Positions 1 to 10,365 of a stretch of DNA of 64,000 nt are shown here, one piece after another. Made by a program: the position numbers and the translations under genes. Numbering within the stretch: the stretch's first letter is position 1; each line of letters opens with the position of its first letter. Source of the DNA: Cylicocyclus nassatus. Lineage: Eukaryota; Nematoda; Chromadorea; Rhabditida; Strongylidae. Under the pieces are notes generated by a model. The model worked only from the letters and a program-made list of their open reading frames with translations. It made no database searches and was not told where the DNA came from. Where the stretch lies: positions 13,052,347 through 13,116,346 of the forward strand of contig CATQJL010000316.1 of assembly GCA_958299035.1 (NCBI GenBank). Direction: 5' to 3'.

Positions 1-20
1 AGCGATATGTGATTCGCTCA

Positions 21-556
21 GCACTATTCAGTAGATCAGATTTTGACTCAGACACGTAATATCTAAGCTGACTTCAAAGGCAGCGCCCCAGCAAAAAGAT
101 GGGTGCCGGGTTTCTGTGGCGATGTCAAAGTAGACCCCCTACCTAAGCGATGACTGAAGTTCGGAGCGGAAAGGAGGGTCTACCAAGCCTAAAATTTGCT
201 CTGAAAATGGCCCGAATCTTACGGTAGGCTCGCGCGAGTACGAGATGCGTGCAAGGTAGAAACGCAGAGTCTTTGCAGGAACTTGCGCTCTTGACTGTGT
301 GCGCTATGCGTGCTCTGGCCTTGCATTCAAAATCGATTTGTGGGCGGCGTTCGGGCCTACCGCAAGATTCGAGCCACTTGGGAGGCGATTTGTAGATTTC
401 GTAGGTCTCCTTTCGCGCTGCAAACTTCTGTCGTCACTTAGTTAGAGGTCTGCTATTAACATCAATATCAGAGCCAGGTCCCTCCGATCTGGTGGGACGC
501 TGCCTTTAACTCAGATACGTAGTATCTGTGTTAAAGTCAGCTCTACTGAATAGTGC
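21..556. repeat. Composite fold-back element (AAAGGCAGCG family inside an outer inverted repeat)
   Basis: The outer arms, about 55 bases each, pair CACTATTCAGTAGA near position 22 with its complement near 543-555. Inside them a second inverted pair, AAAGGCAGCG at about 76 and its complement ending near 509, marks a family also seen at 9,662, 22,891 and 38,038. No coding potential was seen. The layout suggests one non-autonomous DNA element inserted into another, or one element with two-part termini. Confidence 0.6.
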
Positions 557-1850
557 TTGAAGCTAAACAAAAGACTTTTGGAAAGGGAGTTATGAACGAT
601 TGAAAAGTTTACTTACTTTTGAGACACGATGTATGCAAATATCAGGTGGGTCCGAAACTTCATGCCGTTTTTCGACCTATCTTCAACCCACTCAGAAATG
701 AGAGACAAATAGTTGTAATAATAATTATTCTGAAGAATAATCGTCGAAATCCCAACCTATGGTTTTTTCCTGCTCTAAGTTTAGCTATTTTGAATTCTTT
801 CGGACTATTAAAAGAGCGTTGACAACTACTGGATAGAGGCATATAGAATGCAATGCCACGCACTCCTTTTGGCATTCACATAGCTGGCTTTTTTTTCGGA
901 ATTATTTCCAATGCTAATAATTTCCATATTCGAGCATTCCAAACCTCGTAGAACATGAAACGGAGTGCAGTCAGAATGCCATTTGATGCAGCTTTCTCTA
1001 CTCTTCTATAAGATATCTTTCTTTCCCAATTCGTGATAACTTCGCGGATATAATTATCATAATTCTTGTTTTTGAGCGTGCCCCAAGCTGTACCCAGAAA
1101 TCAAAAATTGATATTTCAATGCGGTAAACGCTCATTTGCTTGGCAAAATTAGTGTACAATCAAAAGCGACCTTTTGAGGCTCCATATCCGTAAATTTATT
1201 ACCGTTTGAAGTGTTACTGCGATTCACGAATTCGCAAAATTGATGACATTCGGAATATTTGTTTTGAAAAATACTGAAGAGCTGGTTTATCAAACGCAAG
1301 CATTTTCATTGTATTTCATTTGGTTCCTAACCAACTGGCTGCCAAATCTGTCCCAAGAGTTTGAAAAGAAAATTTTGAAAAATAGCCAAAGTATGCAGGT
1401 CAGCTAAAAACCATGGCTTCGAGATTCTGACGGTTATTTGAACGATTATCAGAAGACTCGGGAAGAAAACATCATTGCGAGAAAGAGGAGAAAATTATGC
1501 ATAGAACACTGAGAATGTTTGTCTCAAAAGATAGGAATGATGGGGCCTTTGAATTTGCAAGAAGGAGGATTGCTTTTGAGAAATGCCTGGCCTTATGCTG
1601 AGATAACATCTAAAGGGCCGGACATACGTCAAGAACTTCCATCGCCTCGCGATTCTCCCGGCAAGACAATTGTTACGAGTTATTGGGTGTCGACTAGCTT
1701 GCATTTCGGCAAATATTCGCCCGGTTTTTCACCTCCTCAGAGCCTTCCTGCCATGCTGAAAGCATATCTGAGCTTTTCAGCGCTTGAGAATGGTAGAAAT
1801 GAGCTTTTTTGAAGCTCTACGTATCCGCACTCGCTCCAAATTACGTGTAA
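557..1850. other. No gene seen
   Basis: The only structure seen is a decayed terminus of the Tc1-like fold-back family (see 40,313-40,993) at about 560-640. Short open frames occur but have no splice signals, domains or convincing composition. Confidence 0.5.
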
Positions 1851-2051
1851 GGCCCCGGACAGACTTCACGCGATTTGATAGTTGCGATTTAATCGCCGCG
1901 TTTTCATTCATTTCCATCTTACATTCAAAAATTTAAGGCTGGAAAAGTATCACAACCGAATGCAAGTTTATTGGCATAGAATGAAGTTGTAACAGTTGTC
2001 TTGTCGCGATTCAATCGCGACGATCAAATCGCGTGAAGTCTGTCCGGGGCC
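1851..2051. repeat. Short fold-back MITE, 201 bp
   Basis: Near-perfect terminal inverted repeats start GGCCCCGGACAGACTTCACG and continue for about 45 bases with a repeated TCGCGATT-like core. The termini are complementary along their full length and leave only about 100 unique bases between them. No clear target duplication was seen. The element is non-coding. Confidence 0.75.
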
Positions 2052-2175
2052 AAAGAAGTAGGCGGTCTCTGGACGTAGGGAGATCCAGAACATTTCCGGA
2101 CTGATTTTAGGCTTTCCAAAAGCGCTTTTCCCTTTAGACTTCACTGATAGACTATCTAGAGGGTCTACCACTGAG

Positions 2176-2401
2176 TTTTTGAAAGTTACTTACATGAGTT
2201 ATAAAAATGTGCAAGTGACTTGTTTATTTTTGTAAACAATTAAAATAATTTTTAAATTTTTTAAAAATTCAAATTAGCCTTATAAAAATTTTTGAAAGTT
2301 ACTTACATGAGTTATAAAAATGTGCAAGTGACTTGTTTATTTTTGTAAACAATTAAAATAATTTTTAAATTTTTTAAAAATTCAAATTAGCCTTATAAAA
2401 T
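2176..2401. repeat. Tandem duplication, 113 bp x 2
   Basis: Two adjacent copies of an AT-rich 113-base unit run from 2,176 to 2,288 and from 2,289 to 2,401. They appear identical or nearly so, so the duplication is recent or homogenised. No function is apparent. Confidence 0.85.
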
Positions 2402-2573
2402 TTTTTTCGGGGGCTAACGCCACGCCCCCTTTTTCCAGATTTTAGGAGTGGTGAGCCAGCAAAAATTTTGAGAAGCCCCCTAAAATTTTTTCGGAGTGCG
2501 TGGCTAACGCCACGCACCTTCATTTGAAATTTGCCGCCCCCCCCCCCTAGCCGAAATCCTGGGTACGCCACTG
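2402..2573 (-). mobile_element. hAT-like element end fragment
   Basis: Read on the minus strand, the segment begins CAGTGGCGTACCCAGGATTT at 2,573, a terminus style typical of hAT elements. It is followed by a G-rich run and two imperfect copies of a GCGTGGC/GCCACGC motif. The other terminus is missing. A related fragment in the same orientation lies at 33,915-34,093. Confidence 0.45.
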
Positions 2574-2879
2574 CTCTGAGGGGACACTGCATTTAAGATC
2601 TGCAACATTACAATGATTGGCGTTTTGCTAGCGTGGGGGATCCAGATCGAACTCACGGACCTCGTTCAAAAGCGATCCACGGGGTTGTTCAAAGAAGCTG
2701 ATTACGAATACCACAATCAATTTATGAGAAAGGCCATTTCGTAGAAGTTACGCTAGGTACACGTTGGCTAGTCAAAGTGGAGATTCTGACATTCCGACGA
2801 GGTCAACCGAGCGACTTCTAGGAGAAGTGATATCAGTAAAGTTTTCTGTCAATTTTGAGATGTCTAAGGTAATGTATTA

Positions 2880-3800
2880 GGTTGTGTAACAAGTTCTGTC
2901 CCACTTTTTCTTTCGATTTTTTCTCAATATTTTGCGCGATGTTCTGTAAATTGTTTATATGCATTTGAAAGCTCTAAGCCTTCTCTACAAAAACTTTCAT
3001 TCTGGTTTCCTACATCAAATGACTTGAAAAAGTTTTACAGCGTAAAATTTGGAAAACCAAACAAGGAAAAAGTCCATTTTCGACAACTATGTTACGTCGC
3101 CTTCTTAATTAGTTAGAATGCCTACGAATAAGCTCGAACAATTTGTTACACGTAAGCAAAGAATGCTCTAGCTTCTACTGCGCTTCAGGAGTGCTGAAAC
3201 GTTTCAAAAATCATTCCTGTAAACTTTAGAAAAGTCTTTTTTCTAACGCCTTTTCAACGTTGGTGTTAAGCATCATCTGAAGGCATTCTGAGGGAAGACG
3301 TAGGCGAAACATTCAGAAATGACAGAAGGGATGGTTTGTGGCTTCAAACTTATCGAATTCGTAGATTAAATACTCAAAATTCGAATTTTGGGAGCCACAC
3401 AGCTTGGGTACGCGAGACGGCGAACATCGCCGTGAGAAAGTCTTGCCTTCCCAATTTTTAAAAAATGTCATTAAATAGCCGGTGGAAGAAAGGGAAGATG
3501 CGCAAACAATGATAGAATAAATGTAAAAGTCGAATAGATTGTTTTGGTTGTTGTCAAGTTTGTTTAGTAAGTTTCACCAATAAGAATCGAGAAAAATTTG
3601 GAGGAAAAAGATGTCGAAAATTGATTTTTTTGGCTCTTTGAATTTTTTGTTTCAAAGATAAAAACCTTTTCAAATTTCTGCTATGTTAGGGAATGATGCA
3701 TATGAGCCTGCAGAGCAGAATTAGAGCTTTCAAATGCATATACGCTTTATCTCAAATAAGAAAATAAAACAAAAAATGGGACAGAACTTATTACACGACC
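2880..3800. mobile_element. Mariner-like non-autonomous element with TA target duplication
   Basis: Inverted termini GGTTGTGTAACAAGTTCTGTCC and GGACAGAACTTATTACACGACC are flanked by TA on both sides. Similarity between the arms extends inward for roughly 250 bases, for example a shared ATATGCATTTGAAAGCTCTA segment, making a large fold-back. No transposase frame remains. The GGACAGAACTT tips match those at 32,967-33,818, so the two belong to one family or close relatives. Confidence 0.75.
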
Positions 3801-3865
3801 TAATATAAGGCTCCATCTCAATCTCCACGCTAACGCGTTACCGTAAGGAGTATATGTGATACTTA

Positions 3866-4561
3866 TCATAACTTATAATAACAGGCTAAGGGTTGTTTAC
3901 GTTTTTTTGTGTGTGTGTCTGTCTGTCCGTTACGAAATTCGTGGGAAGAGTTCCAGCCAACCTCTTAAGCCCAAATTTTGCATAGCACATCCTAGCAGCG
4001 AGAAAGTCCATTGTGCAAAAGCAAGCGGATCCGATAAGTGGATCCCCTGGAAATTGCGCTGGAACGGGTCTACTTAACTTCTGATCAGCAAAATTGGGTC
4101 CATATATAAACTTTTTGCAAAGTTCGTGGATATGTTTGACAAGTTAATGTACAAGAAACGGACTTTAGCCCAAAAAATTCAACTAAAGTTGGTTACTTAA
4201 CGAAGATGGCGCCAAAAAGAACTGGTTGCGTAAATGTTTAATCCAAGATTTTGCGTGATCATTTAAGAAGATTTTTGCACAGAGATGTAGACCACGATGA
4301 TTATTGCCGTATGGCGACTATCAAGCCATAAAAAGTCCACAAACCTTTGAATTTGCATTTATTCTTTGTGAGAAAAGTTTCATCCACGTGAAAGTACCGA
4401 TCTCACACAAAAAAAGCTCTAGAAATGAGTAGCTGTTTACAAGTCATTCGTGATAGCCTGCATAACGCGGTAAGTTTCAATGTCACTATTATGAGGGAAT
4501 GATTAAGGCATACAAAAGTAGGGCCAGTGCGAGCCTCTGCGAAGCAGAGGTGAGGCACTGG
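3866..4561 (+). mobile_element. Non-autonomous Helitron, copy 1 (696 bp)
   Basis: The copy begins TC after an A and ends CTGG before a T, the A|T insertion rule of Helitrons. Eleven bases from the 3' end sits a perfect hairpin, CCTCTGC-GAA-GCAGAGG (4,534-4,550). Four further copies lie in the window, all on the plus strand. A GT-rich tract follows the 5' end. No Rep or helicase coding is present. Confidence 0.85.
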
Positions 4562-5037
4562 TAGTCTAATGAGTGAACTGTGTAAAGTTTTAGCAGCTGC
4601 AAACACTTGATTCAGAGACCAGACGCACATCCACCATAATCCTCAAAAAAGGTCCTGTGTGCAAAAGCAGTGCTATTTTGGTGGTTAACATGTCCAATAA
4701 GCCTCCAATAAGCACCTAGGCCGAGTTTGAGCGAGATTAGATAAAGCGGAACACAGTGTTCGAACGCACCAATTTATGTAGAAGTATGCCCAGGTAGAGC
4801 GATTAGCGATTTGATCGCAACGATTTCATCACTCGCTTTATGCGTGAGCCTTGAGTGCTTTAAAGGAATGAGCGCGTTTTTGTGCATATGAGGTGAAACA
4901 TTGAACATCCTAATTAAGATTTATTGTTGATCGTCAATTCTCAAAAACGAATTCTCTTTACACTTAATAATGTATTACGCAACTATTACAAAAGACACAA
5001 GATTAGACAAACTGATTGAAGCAGAAATTCAAACGAT
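4562..5037. other. Downstream flank of the mucin-like gene; no gene seen
   Basis: This stretch holds the 3' flank of the minus-strand gene that ends at 5,038. On the minus strand an AATAAA-like signal was not clearly identified. Between about 4,795 and 4,855 there is a decayed TCGCGATT-type inverted repeat. Confidence 0.4.
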
Positions 5038-6346
5038 TTATACTTCCATGGTTCTTGTCCTTGCTGAGACTGGTAAAACACTAGTTGATCTCAATGGCCT
5101 TCGAGCTAACTTGTTAATAGCAACGTTCAAATCCTTTGTCTGAATAACTTAATTGAAGATAAATAGTCGGGAAATAAGATTTTTACTTGTTCTGGCATTC
5201 TGGATCCTTCACGTTCTCCACTCTCCTTCAGCTCCTTGGGTGTCAGTCCGTTCGCAGATATTCTTTGCAAGTTCGAGGGAGATGGTTTCTACAAAATAAA
5301 TCTGCTTATACAGAAGTCAAACATTTGCGCGCAAGAAATCTCTTCTCATAAAATTTATTGAAATGCGGAGCTATACATCTTGAATTTACATCATAATACC
5401 CGGATTTTTTTTGATTTCGCAAAATAGTAGTCTAGGCTCTTTTGAACCTTTGGATGTACTGAACTAGCATTTTTGTCGAGGATGACTAATACCTAAACGC
5501 TCCTTGAACTTGCGACAAATTAATATGTGTCTGTTCAGCTAAGTTAACAACACTAAGACTTCGCAAAGATGGTCCTCGGAACCGACGAGCCCCCCTCGCC
5601 AGTGTGTGATCAAACGCGAACGGCGACGGAACTTTACAAAAGAGCGAAAAATGATTTGTGCCCCTCCCCCTTCCACTCATAATTAGGACACTACTGACTC
5701 GTATTTGCTATAAATTAAATGGTTTTTAGGTGTGGAAGAAGCGCTTCACGTTGGTGTAAAGTTTTTGCAGATTGTAGAAGTTTTAGGAATTGTTTGCTCG
5801 CAGAGGTATTGCAATGTTTTTGAAAGGGGCCATGCAATTGGGACAAGCCATAGTTGGATGGAGGAACCATATGCTGTTTTTGTCATGGACTTGCCAATCT
5901 ACAAATCACTGCATCATTTTCATCACTTAAAATTAGTCTCACCTTTTGTGGGATAACATCTTTGGTCTGTAATTCTAATATCTTCAAGGCTTTTTTATCT
6001 GACATTTTGCTCAACGAAGATGGTGTCTTTGGACAAACATCTGTAGTCTTCAAAGCTTTTCGTGCAGCCGCATTCTTGCTTTCAGATACACTCTGTGTGG
6101 TTTTCGTCCCAAGCGATTTGCTGCTTATTTTCAGCGGCTTATTTTCAGTTGCAGATTTCTTCTTTAGCAACATGTCCGAACCAGGAATGTCATCTTTTCT
6201 GGTCTTCTTTCTCTGAAATGTTAGGCTTATTTTTTACTGCGATTACCGACAAATTTTACTAAATTTCTAACAAACCCTGTTGCCAGACGTAATATAAGGT
6301 TTGATGTTGGGTTTAGCGGACTTTTTGGCAAAACCCCTTTTTATTT
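5038..6346 (-). CDS. Gene 1 basic cytoplasmic-tail exons
   Basis: Four exons encode the tail: 6,346-6,276 (24 residues, rich in Lys), 6,212-5,943 (90 residues, Lys/Ser-rich, with several KKK and KALK motifs), 5,288-5,187 (34 residues, includes LTPKELKESGE) and 5,139-5,038 (33 residues then TAA). The last three begin and end at codon boundaries, so single exons could be skipped without a frame shift. The 47-base intron between the last two (5,140-5,186) is typical of nematodes. Read without splicing, the membrane exon would run into a stop within 20 codons, which is why the GTATGG donor at 6,396 and the TTTTAG acceptor at 6,347 were chosen. Confidence 0.7.
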
Positions 6347-9300
6347 CTAAAAGGTAGTAATGAGATAAAAACGTGAAATGTGTAGACCAGCCATACTTCT
6401 TTTAGCCATTCTTTTCCTCTTCATTAAAATCATAAATGCCAATGCCAATGCGAGAAAGAAGAGCACAACTGCAGCAAGTATCACAAAAATCGCTCTGAAT
6501 ATTAACGTCTGAATTTTTCGAAACCTAAATGAATATTTGCAGATTGTACAAAGGGCGACCATATCTCACTTCTACAGAATAAGGTAAGTAAAATCGTTTG
6601 AGCTCAACAAAATGGAAGCTTAATAGGAGAGTGCTTTTATAGAAAGGCTTTGAGGGAGACGTAAATTGTGAAATCAACGATGAACGCTGTCCTCAAGCTG
6701 TCTTTTTTACCTGCGAATTCATCGTAGAAGATGTTACAAGTTTAATCACATTAGTTAACGGGTATATATAGCTGGCATTGTACGTTAGACGGCGTATTAC
6801 AGATCGCAATATCATTAATTGATCCTGTACTTTGATCTGCTTATGACATCGTAATTTTTTAAAAGAATCGTAGAAGTACTCTGCACAAACGGATGCAGGG
6901 CTTGGGATCAGTAATTGGTACTATTTAGCAATCACCTCAACCCAAAGGATCCTTCGACAGTTATTACTTCCCTCGTAGTGCACTTGTAAGCGTCATGTTT
7001 GTGAAACTGATTTACACAAGTGGTGATATCCGGATATGCCTGGTGAATGTCAACACTAGAGCCCACCATTCTACCTCACTTCTACAATTTCCTGCCATTT
7101 CTACATACCAATCCCGTGCCTCTCGAGTTTTTGTCATTAGAATGTTCCCAATTACCAACTTCAGCACTCCCGGCTCCGTAGGTCAAAGTTTTCGAAAAAT
7201 TGTTGGAAGTGACGGATAATTTTCAAATGGTTGGAAAATTCGTATACAGCACGCTCACTCACAAACCTTGCCAACTCCCACCTGCAAAATTGGTAAAAGA
7301 AATGTTGAACAAGTTTTCTCTGTACATGCATCGCAGTACTAGATTGAAAGCACATACTGCTGAGGCACTCTATTTTTCACTTGCTATTACAAACCTTCCG
7401 CACTCCCACATTTTTGCAACATTTTAAGAACTGATACTAGGTGAGTATCCGATTACAAACCATCAAACTAACTCTGTCGATAATTCGTTGTCAACTTTTC
7501 TCATCCGTGCTGCTGGTAGCAAGCTGCTAATAAAATGCATGATTTTGAATCATTGATGAAGATGATTGACACTCACTTATTTGCTTTAGCTCTTGTGGCA
7601 TTTTTGGCAGCAGTAGTTACACGCATAGCTCTTGCAGACGTTGTGCTCTTTTTCTTCGTACCTTTTGAGCTCTTGGGAGAAGCTACGCTAGTGAAGTCTT
7701 TAAAAACAACTTTTTCAGAATCAGTCATAGGTGTAGTTTTCAATGTTCTAGATGAGCTAGTCTCCTTAGCCGTTGTTCGCGCTGTTTGGGAGACATTTGT
7801 GCCTATCTTTGTAACTGTTATCTTAGGCGTTCCGCTGACTTTGGTGCTACTCTTGACTCTGGGCACTACGATTGTCACAATTGCAGGACTTGTGCTCGAT
7901 GTGCTTAATATTCTTCCTCCTGTGGTCGTTATTGTTGAACTTGCCGTGGTTGTCGTAGAGCTAGTTTTTGTTGTGCTTGAAGTTTTGAGCCCCTCAGTTG
8001 TTGTCACTGTGCTTGCCGTCGAAGTTAAAGTGCTTATAGTCGAGGATGAGATACTTCTGGTCGAAGACTGAGTGCTGCTTATAGAAGACAAGGCGCTCGT
8101 GGTTGTTGGACTTTGCGAAGTAGTTTTCACTTTTGCTGCACTTGTACTCATCGACGTTGTTGTTTTGGGAGTGGTCGATTCGGCAGTCTTTTCGGTACTA
8201 GCTGAGCTACTCAACGACGATGCTGTTTTGGAAGTGGTCGATTCGGCAGTCTTTTCGGTACTGGCTGAGCTACTCATCGACGATGCTGTTTTGGGAGTGG
8301 TCGATTCAGCAGTCTTTTCGGTACTAACTGAGCTACTCATCGACGATGCTGTTTTGGCAGTGGTCGATTCGGCAGTCTTTTCGGTACTGGCTGAGCTACT
8401 CATCGACGGTGTTGTTTCAGCGGTCGTTTGAACAGTCTCTTTGGTACTAGCTAAGCTGACAGTGCTCGAACTCCGCAGAGTACTACTCACTAAATGTAGG
8501 GTAGTTGCTTTAGTAGTTGCTACTGAGCTTGTTCTTTCAATTGTTGATGCAGACACCTCAGTCTTAGCTATAATTGTGGAAACAAACGAAGAGGTTGGTT
8601 TGGTAGTCACAACCAAGCTTACTTTTGTGCTTTTGACTGTTGATGTTCTTGAATCCTTCAGCTGCTCAGTTATGGTCACTTTAGGAGTTGTAAAAATTGA
8701 GCTTTCTGCTGGCTTGTTTTCCTCATTTGAAATTTTCGTGCTTGATATCATTCCTGCCATGGTTTTTGAGGTCATAATTTTAGTGGTATTCGCTATAGTC
8801 TGTTTTCTGCTCTCTATTGATTGACTGGCATTTCTAGCAAGAATTGCTATAGAGGACAGCAATGTAATTTTTGTTATATTTGCAATATTTTTTACTGAAG
8901 TGTCGTCTTCCTCTTCGGGAACTCGCGCAATCCTCTTTGGAGCAGAAGGAAGTTCATCTGTTTCTATTGTATCAAATGCAAAGACATTTGTTACGTCTTT
9001 TTGTGATACGGTAGACATATTCGATATGATCAGTTTCTTCGTTGTGGATGGTTTCGTTGGAGTGCTCGGAAATTGTTCTACCGTTACATAGAGTTGTTCA
9101 TTGATTGAAGATTGAGAATTATTTGTTTGTGCGCTGATATTCGAAGTGTTGTTAGTGAATCTCGTTTTGGCTAACGAAAACTGACTTGACGAGTAAACTG
9201 GAAAGGCTTTTATTTCTAAATTGTTACCGACCAAGAAATTTCGTAAGTGTTTGATGCTCAATGTTTGATACCTGATTTGAACGAGTTGGTCTTGCAGAGT

Positions 9301-9557
9301 GAACATGACGCAATCATGAGCGACATTAACTGCAAAAGATAATTTTCAGTTGTTGTATTGAAGACTCAAAAAAGAACGCTCCACAATGTGACGGTCGCAC
9401 TGTTGCGGCCGGCGCACCTCCGGTCTTACACCCAAAAAAAATCACTTTAGTGCTTCTTGTAATGCCTTCAAATGAAAAGTAGCATTTAGTAGGAAAAAGC
9501 GTTTGGCTGAAAGATAGAAAATCTGTAGAATTTGCGCTGGAGTACTCAAGAGAAAGG
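5038..9557 (-). CDS. Mucin-like single-pass membrane protein gene 1 (seven exons, 5' end not found)
   Basis: Minus-strand exons in order are 9,557-9,430, 9,329-7,577, 6,494-6,397, 6,346-6,276, 6,212-5,943, 5,288-5,187 and 5,139-5,038 (TAA stop). Every junction keeps frame (phases 1, 2, 1, 0, 0, 0). Introns are 100, 1,082, 50, 63, 654 and 47 bases, and most use donor and acceptor sites close to nematode consensus. The protein has a beta-rich N-terminal part with Cys and N-glycosylation motifs, a long Ser/Thr-rich stalk with 21-residue repeats, a membrane helix of about 20 residues followed by KRKR (so the tail is probably cytoplasmic), and about 190 residues of Lys/Ser-rich tail. It is likely a heavily O-glycosylated surface or secretory-pathway protein. 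No signal peptide is visible: the 5' exons are missing or lie beyond the retrotransposon at 10.07-14.18 kb. I do not recognise a named family. Confidence 0.75.
6397..6494 (-). CDS. Gene 1 transmembrane exon
   Basis: The exon enters at phase 2 after ATATTCAG and leaves at phase 1 before GTATGG. It encodes an uninterrupted hydrophobic run, beginning AIFVILAAVVLFF, of about 20 residues, followed directly by MKRKRMAKR. Under the positive-inside rule the C-terminal side faces the cytoplasm. The exon at 28,804-28,916 has the same content and the same phases. Confidence 0.8.
6495..7576 (-). other. Gene 1 intron between stalk and membrane exons
   Basis: This 1,082-base intron is bounded by GTGAGT at 7,576-7,571 and TATTCAG at 6,501-6,495 on the minus strand. 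Open frames inside it lack coding features. No recognised transposon was found. Confidence 0.6.
7577..9329 (-). CDS. Gene 1 mucin-like stalk exon (1,753 bp)
   Basis: This is the longest real exon in the window, entering at phase 1 after TTTTGCAG and leaving at phase 2 at GTGAGT. The first 70 or so residues look folded and carry Cys and several N-glycosylation sequons. The remaining ~500 residues are dominated by Ser, Thr, Ala and Lys, as in O-glycosylated mucin stalks. Four clean copies of a 21-residue unit starting STEKTAESTT lie in the middle (see the 63-bp repeat). An acidic EEEDD patch precedes the Ser/Thr-rich part. The hydrophobic frames on the opposite strand are antisense shadows of ACN/TCN codons. 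Confidence 0.85.
8138..8440 (-). repeat. Coding tandem repeat, 63 bp x 4 plus degenerate flanking units
   Basis: The motif GTGGTCGATTC (plus-strand sense) recurs at 8,171, 8,234, 8,297 and 8,360, exactly 63 bases apart. A diverged unit continues near 8,423. Because 63 is divisible by three, copy number can change without breaking the frame of the stalk exon. Confidence 0.9.
9430..9557 (-). CDS. Gene 1 upstream ectodomain exon
   Basis: The exon runs from a GTCTTCAG acceptor (phase 2) to a GTAAGA donor (phase 1) and encodes 42 complete residues with NST and alternating hydrophobic residues. It joins in frame to the stalk exon across a 100-base intron (9,330-9,429). The segment shows weak similarity to a minus-strand frame at 39,842-40,030 (shared pattern S..A..T(D/N)F.S......P). 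The next exon upstream is not identified; an in-phase donor at 9,712 lies inside a mobile element. Confidence 0.5.
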
Positions 9558-9661
9558 CTGAAGACAATACGACTGTCACGATTTTGCAAAGCCTTGCAGT
9601 GTCTTATCGTGACTCGGAATAAACCCAAGATCGCATGGCGAATGGAACGAAATCATTTCAT

Positions 9662-10066
9662 TAAAGGCAGTGGCTCAGCAAATCTCAACCTAGTCAAATT
9701 TTCGTTTACCTGGAGTTATTCAATACGCTGATTCCGAAAATCCACATTTGAGAGCTTGAAAACGCCGAAAACGAGTGCTTTTCAATGCCCTTCCCTTTGG
9801 AATTGGACGAGTGCAACAAGGCTGATGACGCCGAATCCTTGCAGGACCCAAAGGTTATAGCATTGCGGCGGGCAGCCTCCAATGGTGAAAAGGAAATTGC
9901 CAACTCGTCGTCCGGATGCGTGTAAGAATGGCCTGCGCGTGTAAGTTTGAGAGCAATTTTCTTGGCAAGGAAGGCATGCTGTGCAACCGGGATTGCACTA
10001 TTTTTATACTTGGGCAATAAGGAGTCTACCGCGTTAGAATTTTGAGCTGTTGAGTTTTGCCGATCC
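9662..10066. mobile_element. AAAGGCAGCG-family fold-back element, truncated
   Basis: The left end TTAAAGGCAGTGGCTCAGCA matches the termini at 76, 22,891 and 38,038. The right end reads TTTTGCCG and is then cut by the tail of the RTE retrotransposon at 10,067. Internal GAGCTTGAAAACGCC resembles the 38,038 copy. The minus-strand open frame across this element is probably not a gene. Confidence 0.6.
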
Positions 10067-10365
10067 ACTTACTTACTTAGATACTTGGATGGCCCGTCTT
10101 CACGTGGCGTGCGGGCCTCAGCACAAAAGTTGCCATTTGTCCCTGTCCCTCGCTTCAGACATCCACGATCTTCTTGGTTGCCGTCGGTGGCTGCGTCCAC
10201 GAGTTCCAGGTGCAATATTCGTATCCGGCTGATTTCTCAGCTGGTCCATCCATTCCACGAACACGTTTGCCTATCTCGTTGGTGGTCTTCCTCGGGGACG
10301 TTTGGCTTCGCGAGGAATCCACTCAGATGTTCTTAGTGTCCATCTGTCTGTCGTCTTTCTTCTCA

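Noticed and set aside
7535..8824. Long hydrophobic plus-strand frames opposite the stalk exon
   Set aside because: They are antisense shadows: minus-strand Ser/Thr codons read backwards give Val, Leu and Ala. They have no splice context or domain.
9706..10068. Minus-strand open frame beside the RTE tail as a normal gene exon
   Set aside because: The segment has termini and internal blocks of the AAAGGCAGCG element family and its apparent start lies at the retrotransposon junction. It is kept only as a possible exonisation.
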